Positions 17,072-26,261 of a DNA stretch of 64,000 bases are shown piece by piece. Position 1 is the stretch's first letter; the number at the start of each line of letters is the position of its first letter. The DNA comes from CBDUEF01 sp018063485. GTDB lineage: Bacteria > Pseudomonadota > Alphaproteobacteria > Rhodobacterales > Rhodobacteraceae. Position numbers and translations under genes: made by a program. The notes beneath the pieces were generated by a model, which saw only the letters and a program-made list of their open reading frames with translations, was not told where the DNA came from and ran no database searches. Location of the stretch: the NCBI GenBank assembly GCA_037045435.1, contig JBAOID010000037.1:1-64000 (forward strand). Reading direction: 5' to 3'.

Positions 17072-18157
17072 ATGAACGATGCAATCCGCCCGCAGCCCGG
17101 TATTTTGGACATTGCCCTTTATGAAGGCGGCAAGGCCGCTGTGCCGGGGGTGTCGAATATTCTGAAGCTATCGTCAAATGAGAACCCGTTTGGCGCGTCA
17201 GACAAGGCAAAAGAGGCGTTCTTGCGTTCGGTGCATCAGATGCACCGCTACCCTTCGACCGATCACGCGAGCCTGCGCACCGCAATTGCCGATGTGCATG
17301 GGCTGGATGCCGGGCGGGTGATTTGCGGCGTTGGCTCGGATGAGATCATCCATTTTCTGTGTCAGGCCTATGCCGGGCCAAAGGATGAGGTGGTATTCAC
17401 CGAACATGGCTTCCTGATGTACCGGATTTCGGCGCTGGCGGCGGGGGCAGCTCCGGTTGAGGTGGCCGAGCGCGAGCGCACAACGGATGTGGATGCGATC
17501 CTCAAAGCCTGCAATCGGCGCACCAAGCTGGTGTTCCTCGCCAACCCGAACAACCCGACTGGCACAATGATTTCTCCGGCGGAGGTGGAGCGTTTGGCCG
17601 CGGGGTTGCCGCCACAGGCGATTTTGGTGCTGGACGGGGCCTATGCCGAATTCGTCGAGGGATTCGATGCGGGGTTGGCCTTGATCGAGGCGCGCAGCAA
17701 TGTGGTGATGACGCGGACGTTTTCCAAGATTTACGGCCTGGGCGGCTTGCGGGTCGGTTGGGGCTATGGGCCAAAGGCGATCATTGATGTGCTGAACCGC
17801 ATCCGGGGGCCGTTCAATCTGTCGAATGCGCAGCTTGAAACCGCTGAGGCGGCGATGCGGGATCAGGACTATGTGACGCGCTGTCGGGCGGACAATGCCA
17901 AGATGCGGCATTGGCTTGCGCAGTCTTTGGCCGAGATGGGCATCCCTTCGGATGTTTCGCTGGCCAATTTCATCCTGGCGCGGTTCTCTTCGCAAGACGA
18001 GGCTGAGGCCTGTGATCTTTTTCTGCAATCGCAAGGACTTATTGTGCGTAGAGTCTCCAGCTACAAGCTGCCGCAATGTCTGCGGATCACCATTGGCGAT
18101 GAGGCATCTTGTCGGCGGGTGGCCCATGCGATTGCGCAGTTCAAGGGCGTTAAATGA
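17072..18157 (+). CDS. hisC: Histidinol-phosphate aminotransferase
   Basis: HisC converts imidazole-acetol phosphate and glutamate to histidinol phosphate. In alphaproteobacteria such enzymes may also transaminate prephenate or aromatic amino acids. Fold-type I PLP motifs are present: SSNENPFG (~32), PNNPTGT (~160), LDGAYAEF (~190) and the PLP lysine in RTFSKIYGLGGLRVGW (~218). The start ATG 17072 gives 361 residues; an ATG at 17060 is four codons upstream. The stop overlaps tyrC by four bases (ATGA). Pairing with a prephenate dehydrogenase suggests work in aromatic amino acid synthesis. Confidence 0.94.
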   Translation: MNDAIRPQPGILDIALYEGGKAAVPGVSNILKLSSNENPFGASDKAKEAFLRSVHQMHRYPSTDHASLRTAIADVHGLDAGRVICGVGSDEIIHFLCQAYAGPKDEVVFTEHGFLMYRISALAAGAAPVEVAERERTTDVDAILKACNRRTKLVFLANPNNPTGTMISPAEVERLAAGLPPQAILVLDGAYAEFVEGFDAGLALIEARSNVVMTRTFSKIYGLGGLRVGWGYGPKAIIDVLNRIRGPFNLSNAQLETAEAAMRDQDYVTRCRADNAKMRHWLAQSLAEMGIPSDVSLANFILARFSSQDEAEACDLFLQSQGLIVRRVSSYKLPQCLRITIGDEASCRRVAHAIAQFKGVK

Positions 18158-19086
18158 GTGCGCCGATTTACAAACGGGTGGCACTGATCGGGCTGGGGTT
18201 GATTGCGTCATCCATGGCCCATGCGATGCGGGCCAAGGGGTTGGCGGGCGAGATTGTCGGCCATGCGAAATCGGTTGAAACCCGGAAAGTGGCGTTGGAG
18301 ATCGGGATTTGTGACCGGGTTTGCGCCACAGCCGCCGAGGCGGTGGTGGGGGCTGATCTGGTGGTGCTGGCGGTGCCGGTGGGCGCGATGGCCGCGATTG
18401 CCGCCGAAATCGCGCCACATCTGGCATCTGGTTGCACGGTGACGGATGTGGGATCGGTCAAGCAGGCGGTGATCGAGGTTGTCGCGCCGCAACTGCCTGC
18501 GGGCTGCCATTTCATTCCGGGGCACCCAATGGCAGGCACCGAATATTCGGGGCCGCGTTCGGGCTTTGCAACACTTTTCAACAACCGCTGGTGGTTGCTG
18601 ACGCCGGATGCGGCGACGGATGCGGCGGCTTTGGCGCGGCTTCGCAGCTTGTTGGAGGAGATGGGGGCCAAGGTTGACATGATGGATGCAGCGCATCACG
18701 ATCTTGTTCTGGCCGTGGTTTCACATACGCCGCATCTGATCGCCTACACGATGGTGGGCGTGGCCGACCATCTGGCGCAGGTCTCGAATTCCGAGGTGAT
18801 CCAGTATTCGGCAACGGGATTTCGTGATTTCACCCGGATTGCGGCCTCTGATCCCACCATGTGGCGCGATGTGTTTCTGACCAACAAGGACGCGGTGCTG
18901 GATATTCTGGGCCGCTTCACTGAGGAATTGTTCGTGTTGCAGCGCGCAATCAGGATGGGCGATGGCGAGCAGTTGTTTGATTATTTCACCCGCACCCGTG
19001 CCATTCGTCGCGGCATTATCGAGGCTGGGCAGGACACCGCCGCCGCCGATTTCGGGCGTGGCGTCGATCCCGCCAAGGCGGGCTGA
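18154..19086 (+). CDS. tyrC: Prephenate/arogenate (cyclohexadienyl) dehydrogenase
   Basis: The 310-residue TyrA-family enzyme oxidatively decarboxylates prephenate or arogenate towards tyrosine. The N-terminal Rossmann fold carries GLGLIASSMAHAM (~10), followed by LAVPVGA (~73) and DVGSVKQAV (~97). The catalytic-region motif GHPMAGTEYSG (~122) and HD..LAVVSHTPH (~180) follow. It is translationally coupled to hisC. Stand-alone, with no chorismate mutase or ACT domain, as usual for alphaproteobacterial TyrC. Confidence 0.94.
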   Translation: MSAPIYKRVALIGLGLIASSMAHAMRAKGLAGEIVGHAKSVETRKVALEIGICDRVCATAAEAVVGADLVVLAVPVGAMAAIAAEIAPHLASGCTVTDVGSVKQAVIEVVAPQLPAGCHFIPGHPMAGTEYSGPRSGFATLFNNRWWLLTPDAATDAAALARLRSLLEEMGAKVDMMDAAHHDLVLAVVSHTPHLIAYTMVGVADHLAQVSNSEVIQYSATGFRDFTRIAASDPTMWRDVFLTNKDAVLDILGRFTEELFVLQRAIRMGDGEQLFDYFTRTRAIRRGIIEAGQDTAAADFGRGVDPAKAG

Positions 19087-19089
19087 TCC

Positions 19090-19899
19090 ATGCGGCGCGG
19101 GATTTGCCTTGCGCTGATTCTGTCGGTCATGGGTGCAGGGGCCTTGGCCGAAGCGCCCGAAACCTCGCCTTTCCCCAGGTTGCGCCCCGATATCGCCCCG
19201 GTGGTTGAACCCGTTGCACAGGGTGAAATGCCGGCCAGACCAAAGGCCAGACCCAACTCTGCGGCACCCTTGCCACAGGTGGTGGTTGAAACGGTGATGC
19301 CGCGGCCACGTCCGCGCCCGGTTGAGTTGTTGGCATTGGCTTCGGTTGCCCCAACTCCAAAAACGAAAAAGCAAAAGAAGGCGGCGCTGTCGATGCAGGG
19401 GGCGGTTTGCGGTGATCCGGCAATCAAGGGCGACGTACTGGCACCGATAAGATCGAATGTGAAGGGCTGCGGCGTGGCGGAACCGGTGTCGGTGACCTCG
19501 ATTGACGGGGTGCGCTTCAGCCAACCGGCCAAGATTGATTGCGACACGGCCAAAGCCTTCAAGACCTGGATTCAAAAGGGAATGCGCCCGGCCTTTGGCA
19601 ATCGCGAAGTGGTGGGACTGCATATTTTCGGGAGTTACATGTGTCGATCCCGCAACAACCAGCGCGGGGCGAAAGTGTCAGAGCACGGGCGCGGCAAGGC
19701 GGTGGATGTGGCGGGATTTGTCTTTGCCGATGGCAAGGAATTGACGGTCTTACGCAATTACAACAAAGAGATGCGCCGGGCGTACAAGGCGGCTTGCGGG
19801 TTTTTTGGCACCACTTTGGGCCCCGGATCGGATGGGTTTCACGAAAACCATCTGCATTTCGACACTGCCAGCCATAGCAACGGCGCCTACTGCCGCTAG
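19090..19899 (+). CDS. Extensin-like family protein
   Basis: A signal peptide (MRRGICLALILSVMGAGALA) is followed by a Pro/Arg-rich linker (~25-95) and a C-terminal extensin-like domain (PF06904, ~105-269) with GLHIFGSYMCRSRNN, SEHGRGKAVDVAGF and a terminal HENHLHFD. The His/Asp pattern resembles D,D-peptidase-type (VanY/MepA-like) zinc sites, suggesting periplasmic peptidoglycan-related activity, but this is inferred. It begins three bases after tyrC. Its TAG stop lies inside the left end of a dispersed repeat. Confidence 0.87.
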   Translation: MRRGICLALILSVMGAGALAEAPETSPFPRLRPDIAPVVEPVAQGEMPARPKARPNSAAPLPQVVVETVMPRPRPRPVELLALASVAPTPKTKKQKKAALSMQGAVCGDPAIKGDVLAPIRSNVKGCGVAEPVSVTSIDGVRFSQPAKIDCDTAKAFKTWIQKGMRPAFGNREVVGLHIFGSYMCRSRNNQRGAKVSEHGRGKAVDVAGFVFADGKELTVLRNYNKEMRRAYKAACGFFGTTLGPGSDGFHENHLHFDTASHSNGAYCR

Positions 19900-20012
19900 A
19901 GCGCGTTGCGCTTAATCGAATTCGCCGCGCAACCCGAACGCGTTTGCAAAGGCAATCGCTGCCTCGGGATGCGAGGTGAATAGATGTTCTGATTGAACAC
20001 AACGCGCACTAG
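19896..20012 (+). repeat. Dispersed 117-bp repeat with terminal inverted repeats, copy 1
   Basis: The element begins CTAGAGCGCGTTGCG and ends with the imperfect inverse (AACGCGCACTAG), giving ~22-bp terminal inverted repeats. The core includes CGCAACCCGAACGCGTTTGC. A second copy lies inverted at 39,926-40,043. It carries no coding capacity and resembles a MITE or REP-type unit. Confidence 0.85.
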
Positions 20013-20118
20013 GCAGCAAAAGTCCTCGGTCAAGGGATTCCCGACACGCGGATACGGCACGGTCGCAATCTCGGGATTCCGTTGGATCAAGCTGGTGTGA
20101 TCAGCATCTGACCCGGAG

Positions 20119-20754
20119 TCAGATCCGAAAGAATGGCTGGAGCAGGCGCGGGAGAAATGACTTGAAGCGCAGCGGTGCGTCGGTTGCGGCAAGGCAGATA
20201 CAGGGCAGGCCAAGATCTGCCGTTGGCGTGTGTTCCAGATCCTGATCGGCGATTTCCAGATCCCCGACCCCAAAGCGCCCCGTCTCGTCGCTGAAGCTGC
20301 CCTGCAAAACCAACGTCAGTTCCAGCCCGTTGTGGCTGTGATCGGGTACGGCCTGCCCCGGGGGGATGAACAGCAAACGGGCCGACCCTTCGTCACCCGC
20401 CGAAAGGATGGATTGACGTACCCCCAATCCCACTGATTTCCACTGCGGCGGCACCCCCTTCAGCGCCGATATGACCGGTCCGGGAAAGATACCCGATCGC
20501 CTGAAGCACGGCTCCGCAACTACCGGCGCGTCAAGCTGGGCAAGGACGCTTGATTTCAAACCTGTGGAGAGCCCCTGCCTGCCGCAGGCTTGCAAAATGA
20601 CCCCGCCGACCGCCTGATGTGCTTCCAACGCGGCGCGACACTCCGCACAAAGCGAAACATGGGTCGCGACAACCAGCGCAAACGGTGCGGGCAGGCTTCC
20701 TGCCGCAAAGGCCAGCAGCATGGCGTCGGGGGTATGGTGGGTAATTGCAGCCAT
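20119..20754 (-). CDS. chrR: ChrR-type zinc anti-sigma factor
   Basis: The 211-residue ChrR-family protein has an N-terminal zinc-binding anti-sigma domain, with His6/His7 and the HVSLCAECR segment (~32-40) supplying ligands. The C-terminal cupin domain (~115-200) includes PDHSHNGLELTLVLQGSF. In Rhodobacter sphaeroides ChrR holds sigma-E inactive until singlet oxygen triggers its release. It is one base downstream of the sigma factor gene, as in that species. The C-terminus is a Phe/Leu-rich tail (LPRLLQPFF). Confidence 0.93.
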   Translation of the reverse strand: MAAITHHTPDAMLLAFAAGSLPAPFALVVATHVSLCAECRAALEAHQAVGGVILQACGRQGLSTGLKSSVLAQLDAPVVAEPCFRRSGIFPGPVISALKGVPPQWKSVGLGVRQSILSAGDEGSARLLFIPPGQAVPDHSHNGLELTLVLQGSFSDETGRFGVGDLEIADQDLEHTPTADLGLPCICLAATDAPLRFKSFLPRLLQPFFRI

Positions 20755-20755
20755 C

Positions 20756-21313
20756 TTATCGCAGGCCCTTCAGTTCATGTCTCAGGCGCTCCAGCCCCAG
20801 CCGGATGCGCGATTTGATTGTTCCAAGCGGCAGGCCGGTCTGGGTGCTGATCTCCTGATGGGTCATCTCCCCCAGATAGGCCTTTTCGAGGATTTCACGC
20901 TGGTCTGGCCTGAGCTTGGCAAGAGCCTGTTTCAATTGATCGGTCTCCTGATCGACGGCCATGATCTGTCCGGCATCGGGCTCGGAGTCCGGCTCGTACC
21001 CCAGTTCCTCTGGCACGGGGCGGCGCTCTTTTCGGATCTGATCAATATGGCGGTTGCGCGCAATCTGATAGATCCATGACGATACTTGTGCGCGGTGCGG
21101 ATCAAACAGATCTGCGCGGCGCCAGACGATCAGCATCACCTCTTGCACGATTTCTTCGGCCCCAGCGGATCCTGTTCCAGATCGCATGATGAAGCCTTTG
21201 AGGCGTGGCGCGAAATGGTCAAACAGCGCCGAGAAGGCTTCCCGGTCGCGTTTATCGCGCACGGCCAGCATCCAGGCGGTTTGCGCAGAAAATTCGACCG
21301 GAGTCGGAGTCAC
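20756..21313 (-). CDS. rpoE: ECF sigma factor RpoE (singlet oxygen type)
   Basis: Region 2 (ALFDHFAPRLKGFIMRSG, then SSWIYQIARNRHIDQIRKERR) and region 4 (LRPDQREILEKAYLGEMTHQEIS, then GTIKSRIRLGLERLR) identify a group IV sigma factor of ~185 residues. GTG 21313 is chosen because AAAGGAG lies nine bases upstream and the length then matches homologues. Earlier in-frame starts, ATG 21388 in particular, fall at or upstream of the predicted start of transcription. It forms a unit with chrR and is probably autoregulated from the promoter at 21,393-21,422. Confidence 0.9.
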   Translation of the reverse strand: MTPTPVEFSAQTAWMLAVRDKRDREAFSALFDHFAPRLKGFIMRSGTGSAGAEEIVQEVMLIVWRRADLFDPHRAQVSSWIYQIARNRHIDQIRKERRPVPEELGYEPDSEPDAGQIMAVDQETDQLKQALAKLRPDQREILEKAYLGEMTHQEISTQTGLPLGTIKSRIRLGLERLRHELKGLR

Positions 21314-21392
21314 CTTCGATATCTCCTTTCGCGGCACCACAAGAGGGGGTCGCTCGACATGATCTGTGATGCGGCTCAGGGTCAACATAAAT

Positions 21393-21422
21393 CCAATACG
21401 CGGCTTTGCGAAACCTGGATCA
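21393..21422 (-). promoter_or_regulatory. Sigma-E-type promoter of rpoE-chrR
   Basis: On the minus strand TGATCC (21422-21417), an 18-base spacer and TATTGG (21398-21393) match the -35/-10 layout of RpoE-dependent promoters in Rhodobacter. Transcription would begin near 21,386, upstream of the GTG start of rpoE. Confidence 0.75.
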
Positions 21423-21426
21423 TTTT

Positions 21427-21456
21427 TGATCCGGTTATCTGCTTCTTGCGTAATGG
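21427..21456 (+). promoter_or_regulatory. Sigma-E-type promoter of the divergent operon
   Basis: TGATCC (21427-21432), exactly 18 bases, then TAATGG (21451-21456). It mirrors the rpoE promoter: the two -35 elements form the palindrome GGATCA-TTTT-TGATCC. Predicted transcription start is ~21,463, about 20 bases before ATG 21482. Confidence 0.77.
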
Positions 21457-21481
21457 TTTGGACAAACAAGCCGGAGTTTCC

Positions 21482-22763
21482 ATGTCATTTGACGCCATGC
21501 CCATTCGCCCTCAGCGCGTTGCCATCATCGGGGGGGGCATATCCGGGCTTGCATCGGCCTATCTTGGTGCAGCGCATCATGCTGTCACCCTTTATGAGGC
21601 TGCACCGCGGCTTGGGGGGCATGCGCGCACGATCGTTGCAGGGCAAAACGGCGATCAACCCGTGGATACGGGTTTTATCGTCTTCAACTACGCCAACTAC
21701 CCGCATCTGACGCGCATGTTTCAGCATCTTGACGTGCCTGTGGCCAAAAGCGACATGAGTTTTGGCGCGTCGATCAACGATGGGCAAATCGAATACGGGC
21801 TGCGCGATTTGCGCGCGCTGACGGCGCAGCGCCGCAACTTGCTCCGACCCGGCTTTGTTGGAATGCTGCGCGATATCCTGCGTTTCAACGCCAAAGCCGA
21901 AGCGCTGGCGCAGGAAGATAGCGCCACGATTGGCGAATTGATGGATGACTTGCGGCTGGGGCACTGGTTCCAACGCTATTATCTGATGCCGATTTGTGGT
22001 GCGATCTGGTCGACACCGCCGTCAGAAATTCGCGGCTTTCCGGCGCGGTCGCTGCTTCAGTTCTTTCGAAACCATGCCCTTCTCAGCGCCGGGGGGCAGC
22101 ACCAATGGTGGACCGTGGATGGCGGCAGCGCCGAATATGTGCGCAGGCTGGAACATTTCCTGCGCGGGCACGGCGTTGCCATACGTCAGGGCACCGCGGT
22201 GAAAGCTGTGGTGCGGGATGGGGCGCAGGTTACTGTTCACAGCGACGCCGGAACCCAAGAGCAATTTGACCAGGTGATTTTCGCCTGCCATTCCGATCAG
22301 GCCTTGCGGCTATTGACGCAACCAACGCCGCAAGAAAACGCCGCTCTTGGTGCAATCCGCTTTCAGGACAACCAGATGATCCTGCACCGCGATGAAGGCC
22401 AGATGCCGCAGCGCAAGGCGGCTTGGTCAAGCTGGGTCTACAAGGCTGACACCACAAGGCCCCAACCGGCTGTGGGGGTGACATATTGGATGAACCGGTT
22501 GCAAAACATACCCCGATCACGATCCGCTGTTTGTCTCGCTCAACCCGGCAACCGAGGTGCCCCAACACCTCATCTATGATCAAACCACCTTTCGGCATCC
22601 GGTTTTCGATGGTCCGGCCCTCGCGGCACAGCGCCAGTTGCAACAGCTTCAGGGCCAAAACGGCACCTGGTTTGCCGGGGCCTATACGCGGCATGGGTTT
22701 CACGAAGACGGCTTTGCCAGTGCGGCCCGCATTGCGCGGATGATGGAAAGGCAACCCGCATGA
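21482..22763 (+). CDS. FAD-dependent amine-oxidase-like protein, frameshifted
   Basis: This is a flavin-binding oxidoreductase of the NAD(P)/FAD amine oxidase superfamily, related to the RpoE-regulated protein next to rpoE in R. sphaeroides. The dinucleotide motif VAIIGGGISGLASAYLG is at ~12-28, then LYEAAPRLGGHART (~38) and a motif with GTAVKAVVRDGAQV near ~240. The frame breaks near 22,512 in a CCCC run; removing one C restores QNIPDHDPLFVSLNP and gives 426 residues. Start ATG 21482 follows CCGGAG. The stop overlaps the next gene by four bases. In R. sphaeroides this type of gene is linked to fatty-acid modification under singlet oxygen stress. Confidence 0.87.
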
Positions 22764-23515
22764 ACTCAACGGTTGAACATGTCGCGGGAGTGACAGTGCA
22801 TACAAGGCGCGGCGAGATCCGGCACAGGTTTCGCTATGGCGTAGACCTTGTACTGATCGACCCCGAAGCACCGCTTGCACCGCCTGCGCTGTTCTCGCGA
22901 AACCGTTTCAACCTGATCTCGGTGCATGATCGTGATCACGGCGGGCCATTGAAACAGGGGCGCGGCGCGGTTTGGGCGCGCGAGGTGCTGGCCCGGCAGG
23001 GTCTTGATGCGGGGGGGCTTACCCTCTTGCTGCTGACCCAGCCGCGCTATCTTGGCTTTGGTTTCAATCCTGTCAGCTTCTGGCTGGTCCTGCACGATAC
23101 GGCGCTTGTCGCGGTGATCGCCGAGGTGTCCACCCCCTTTGGCGACCGGCATTCCTATTTTTGCCACCTGCCCGACTTCGCGCCGATCACTGCGGGCACT
23201 TGGATCGAGACGCCGAAGTCATTGCATGTCTCGCCATTTCAAGAGGTTGCAGGCAATTATCGATTCGCCTTTGATATCTCGCCTGCGCATATAGACATCC
23301 GCATCCTGCATCAACGCGGCCGCGAAGGCGTGTTGGCCACCTTGTCAGGGCCGCGCCAGCCGCTGACCAACGCCATCATCGCAAAGGCCAGCCTGCGCCG
23401 CCCGTTTGGTGCCTTGCGCGGCTACTTTCTGATCCATTGGCAGGCGCTGCGCCTGAAACTCAAGGGCGCGCGGTATCGCGCCCGCCCCACGCCCCCAAGC
23501 AATGAGGTGACCTGA
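22760..23515 (+). CDS. DUF1365 family protein
   Basis: The 251-residue DUF1365 protein contains the conserved segment RYLGFGFNPVSFWL (~93-106) and HVSPFQEVAGNYRF (~155-168). DUF1365 proteins are almost always encoded between an FAD amine oxidase-like protein and a cyclopropane-synthase-like methyltransferase. A role in modifying membrane fatty acids is inferred from this constant context; the biochemistry is not established here. It overlaps its upstream neighbour by ATGA and its stop abuts the start of the methyltransferase gene by one base. Confidence 0.92.
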   Translation: MNSTVEHVAGVTVHTRRGEIRHRFRYGVDLVLIDPEAPLAPPALFSRNRFNLISVHDRDHGGPLKQGRGAVWAREVLARQGLDAGGLTLLLLTQPRYLGFGFNPVSFWLVLHDTALVAVIAEVSTPFGDRHSYFCHLPDFAPITAGTWIETPKSLHVSPFQEVAGNYRFAFDISPAHIDIRILHQRGREGVLATLSGPRQPLTNAIIAKASLRRPFGALRGYFLIHWQALRLKLKGARYRARPTPPSNEVT

Positions 23516-24673
23516 TGTTGTTGCTGAGCAATCGTGTGAAACACGACTTTGTGGAGACTTGCGCGCGAATTTCATCCGGCAGCCTGCGCCTGCACACACC
23601 CGAGGGTGAAACCTTTGATTTCGGGCTGGGCAGTCCCGCCGCCGAGATGCAGATCAACGATTGGTCGATCGTTACAGCCATTGCGGCGCGCGGCGATGTC
23701 GGTCTGGGGGAAACCTATGTTGCCGGTCTGTGGGACACGCCGTCGGTGCAAGATCTGGCCACCGTTGCCCTGATAAATCTCGATCATTTTCAGGGCTATA
23801 CCTATGCCGGCTTCTGGAACCGGTTGAAATTTCGCGTGGTGGACCGCTTGATGCGCGCGAATTCCCCCCGTGGTGCCTCACGCAATATCCGTGCGCATTA
23901 CGATGTTGGCAACGAGTTCTATCGACTTTGGCTTGACGAGGGCATGACCTATTCCTCGGCGATGTTTTCCGAAGGCGACAGCGATCTTGGCCGCGGCCAA
24001 AACCGCAAATATGACCGCATCCTGAGCCGGCTTGGCAAGGGCGAAAGGGTTTTGGAGATCGGCTGCGGCTGGGGCGGCTTTGCCGAACGGGCGGCGGATA
24101 CTGGCCGCCATGTCACCGGATTGACGATTTCGCCCAGCCAAAAAGGCTATGCCGATGCGCGGCTGGACGGGCGCGCCGAGATCAGGTTGCAAGACTACCG
24201 CAAGAGCGATGGAAAATATGACAGCATCGTTTCCATCGAGATGATCGAGGCCGTTGGTCTAGGACTATTGGCCGGTCTATTTTGCCACCCTCAAATCGCG
24301 GCTGGCCGAGGGCGGCACCGCAATGATTCAAGCGATCACCGTGCCGGATTCCTATTTTGAAATCTATCGGCGCAGTTCGGATTTCATCCGCCAATATATC
24401 TTCCCCGGCGGTATGTTGCTGTCGGATGCGGTCATCGCCGATCAGGCGCGGCGCGCGGGGTTGGTGGTGCGCGACAGCCATGCTTTTGGTGCCGACTACG
24501 CCCAAACCTGCGCAGCTTGGGATGCGCGCCTGAACGAACAAACGCATCGGATACGCAAGCTGGGCTACGGCGATGCGTTTTTGCGCAACTGGCATTATTA
24601 TCTTGGAGTTTGCGCCGCCTCATTCGCAGTCGGTCAAACCGATGTGGTTCAGGTCGAGTTGGCTCATGTCTGA
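23515..24673 (+). CDS. Cyclopropane-fatty-acyl-phospholipid synthase-like methyltransferase, frameshifted
   Basis: A SAM-dependent methyltransferase of the Cfa family that acts on unsaturated acyl chains of membrane lipids. Motifs: NIRAHYDVGNEFYRLWLDEGM (in the ~121-145 region), SAM-binding VLEIGCGWGGFAERAA (~178) and the catalytic-region SIEMIEAVG (~240). The frame breaks near 24,258-24,262: removing a T from GGTCTAGGAC restores EAVGQDYWPVYF, giving 385 residues. The C-terminal part continues to TGA 24671, overlapping the next start. Together with its two upstream neighbours it forms the set associated in R. sphaeroides with furan or cyclopropane fatty acids. Confidence 0.87.
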
Positions 24674-25418
24674 GCAAGAGCTGATCTGGATCATCGGTGC
24701 CAGCGACGGCATCGGTGCCGCGCTCGCCCGTATTTGGGCTGAGAGGGGCGCGCGGCTGATCTTGTCGGCGCGCAATGTGGTGGCCTTGCAGAAACTTGCC
24801 TCTGATCTCGGCTCGCAGCATCATGTCATGGCGCTGGACGTCGGTGATCGCGCCAGTCTGGATGCCGCCGCCCGCGAAATTGCCCGGCTGGGGCCGTTGA
24901 GCCGGGTGGTGCATCTGGCGGCGCTTTATGATCCGGGCCGGATTGAGACACTCGATCCCGAGATTGCGGCGCGGATTGTCAATGTCAACCTGACCGGCAG
25001 CTTTCACATTGCCCAGATCGCGCCAAAGCTGCTGCGCGAGGGCGGGCAATTGGCGCTGTGTGGATCTGCGGCGGGAAATATCGGCTTGCCGCAGGGGCAG
25101 ATCTATTCGGCGACCAAGGCGGGGGTGATCAACCTTGCAGAATCACTGCGCGCGGAATTGGCCGGGCGCGTGGATGTGCGTTTGATAAGTCCGGGGTTTG
25201 TCGACACCAGACTGACCCAGCGCAATGATTTCAAAATGCCCGCGCTGCTGACTGCCCAAGAGGCCGCGCGCGCCATCATCAAGGGTCTGAACCGGCGCGG
25301 TTTCGAGATTCACTTTCCTCGCCGATTGACCCTCGTGCTGAAATTGCTGCGCGCTTTGCCATATTGGGCAGCGCTCCCGCTGACGGGCCGCTTGACGAAA
25401 CAGGAAACCCCGCGATGA
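24666..25418 (+). CDS. Short-chain dehydrogenase/reductase
   Basis: The 250-residue SDR has the cofactor motif GASDGIGAALA (~11-21), a NAG-like segment replaced by HLAALYD (~85), Ser in CGSAAGN (~133) and the catalytic YSATK (~146-150). The C-terminus carries a hydrophobic stretch (LVLKLLRALPYWAALPL, ~223), suggesting membrane association. It overlaps the methyltransferase gene by eight bases and the next gene by ATGA. The substrate is unknown; co-regulation suggests a lipid-derived carbonyl or alcohol. Confidence 0.9.
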   Translation: MSEQELIWIIGASDGIGAALARIWAERGARLILSARNVVALQKLASDLGSQHHVMALDVGDRASLDAAAREIARLGPLSRVVHLAALYDPGRIETLDPEIAARIVNVNLTGSFHIAQIAPKLLREGGQLALCGSAAGNIGLPQGQIYSATKAGVINLAESLRAELAGRVDVRLISPGFVDTRLTQRNDFKMPALLTAQEAARAIIKGLNRRGFEIHFPRRLTLVLKLLRALPYWAALPLTGRLTKQETPR

Positions 25419-25669
25419 GCCGCAGAACCTTGGACGTTCCAATCTTGCATAGCATCATCGCCTGCGTGTTGTTGCCGCTTTTGGTGGCAAATCTCGACGG
25501 TTTCTCTGCCATCCATTTCCCGGTGCCGCAAGTTGATCTGCTGGGGCAGCCCCTGGGCCATGCCCTTTTCGATCTGGCGGGGATCAGCCTGGGCATCTTG
25601 TGGCTGGCGGCGGCAATCACCGCAATCGCGCAGGCAATTCAAGCCGCTTCGAAAGTATCAAGGCAATGA
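25415..25669 (+). CDS. Small membrane protein of the sigma-E operon
   Basis: This 84-residue protein has two hydrophobic helices (VPILHSIIACVLLPLLVA at ~8-25 and FDLAGISLGILWLAAAIT at ~52-69). No characterised family is recognised. It overlaps both neighbours by four bases (ATGA), so it is clearly part of the operon. A small membrane partner for the lipid-modifying enzymes is possible but unproven. Confidence 0.75.
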   Translation: MSRRTLDVPILHSIIACVLLPLLVANLDGFSAIHFPVPQVDLLGQPLGHALFDLAGISLGILWLAAAITAIAQAIQAASKVSRQ

Positions 25670-26064
25670 AAATCCCTATCCTCTATCTGATCACGGTTGT
25701 GGTTTTCTTCGCCCTCGATGCCCTTGGTCTGCGCTACCTCATCAAGCCGGTGTTTGATCGTCACATCGCGCCTCTTTACGCAGATCCTTTCCGTGTCCTG
25801 CCAGCCGCGTTGTTCTATCTTGGCTATGTCGCGGGAATTTTGTGGTTTGTCTCGATTCCGGCCCTGCGCAATGGTGATTTGCAGTCTGCCCTGATCAACG
25901 GGGTTCTGCTCGGTCTCTTTGCCTATGGTACTTACGAATTCACCAATTACGCGACATTGCGCGACTGGAGCCTTGAACAAGTCGCGGTCGACACGATCTG
26001 GGGGGGCGTTCTGACCGGCTTTTCCGCCTGGGCCGGAGTTTTGGTTGCCCGAATGATGGCATGA
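25666..26064 (+). CDS. DUF2177 family membrane protein
   Basis: The 132-residue protein has about four transmembrane helices (LYLITVVVFFALDALG ~6-21, AALFYLGYVAGILWFVSI ~47-64, LINGVLLGLFAYGTYEFTNYA ~76-96, VDTIWGGVLTGFSAWAGVLVA ~108-128). The YGTYEFTNYATLRDW segment is the family signature. Function unknown. It ends the sigma-E-type operon. Confidence 0.9.
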   Translation: MKIPILYLITVVVFFALDALGLRYLIKPVFDRHIAPLYADPFRVLPAALFYLGYVAGILWFVSIPALRNGDLQSALINGVLLGLFAYGTYEFTNYATLRDWSLEQVAVDTIWGGVLTGFSAWAGVLVARMMA

Positions 26065-26261
26065 CAGGGGGGGCTTAGCATGGCAGAGCGTTTGTGGCTT
26101 CTCTTGGCACCAGATCAGGTTGGAGAGGATGAAAAAACCACAGCTTGAACCATGCCCCTCAAGTGGCATAATCTGGAGTTGATCGGCCCGCAGCCCAAAT
26201 CTGCACCGCAGTTCCAAACCATTCGGCGATGGACGGGCGACGCAGATCTTCAGAGGACTCA

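Noticed and set aside
24258..24270. Two separate methyltransferase fragments as independent genes
   Set aside because: The two halves join exactly into one Cfa-family protein after removing a single base, and the second has no ribosome site.
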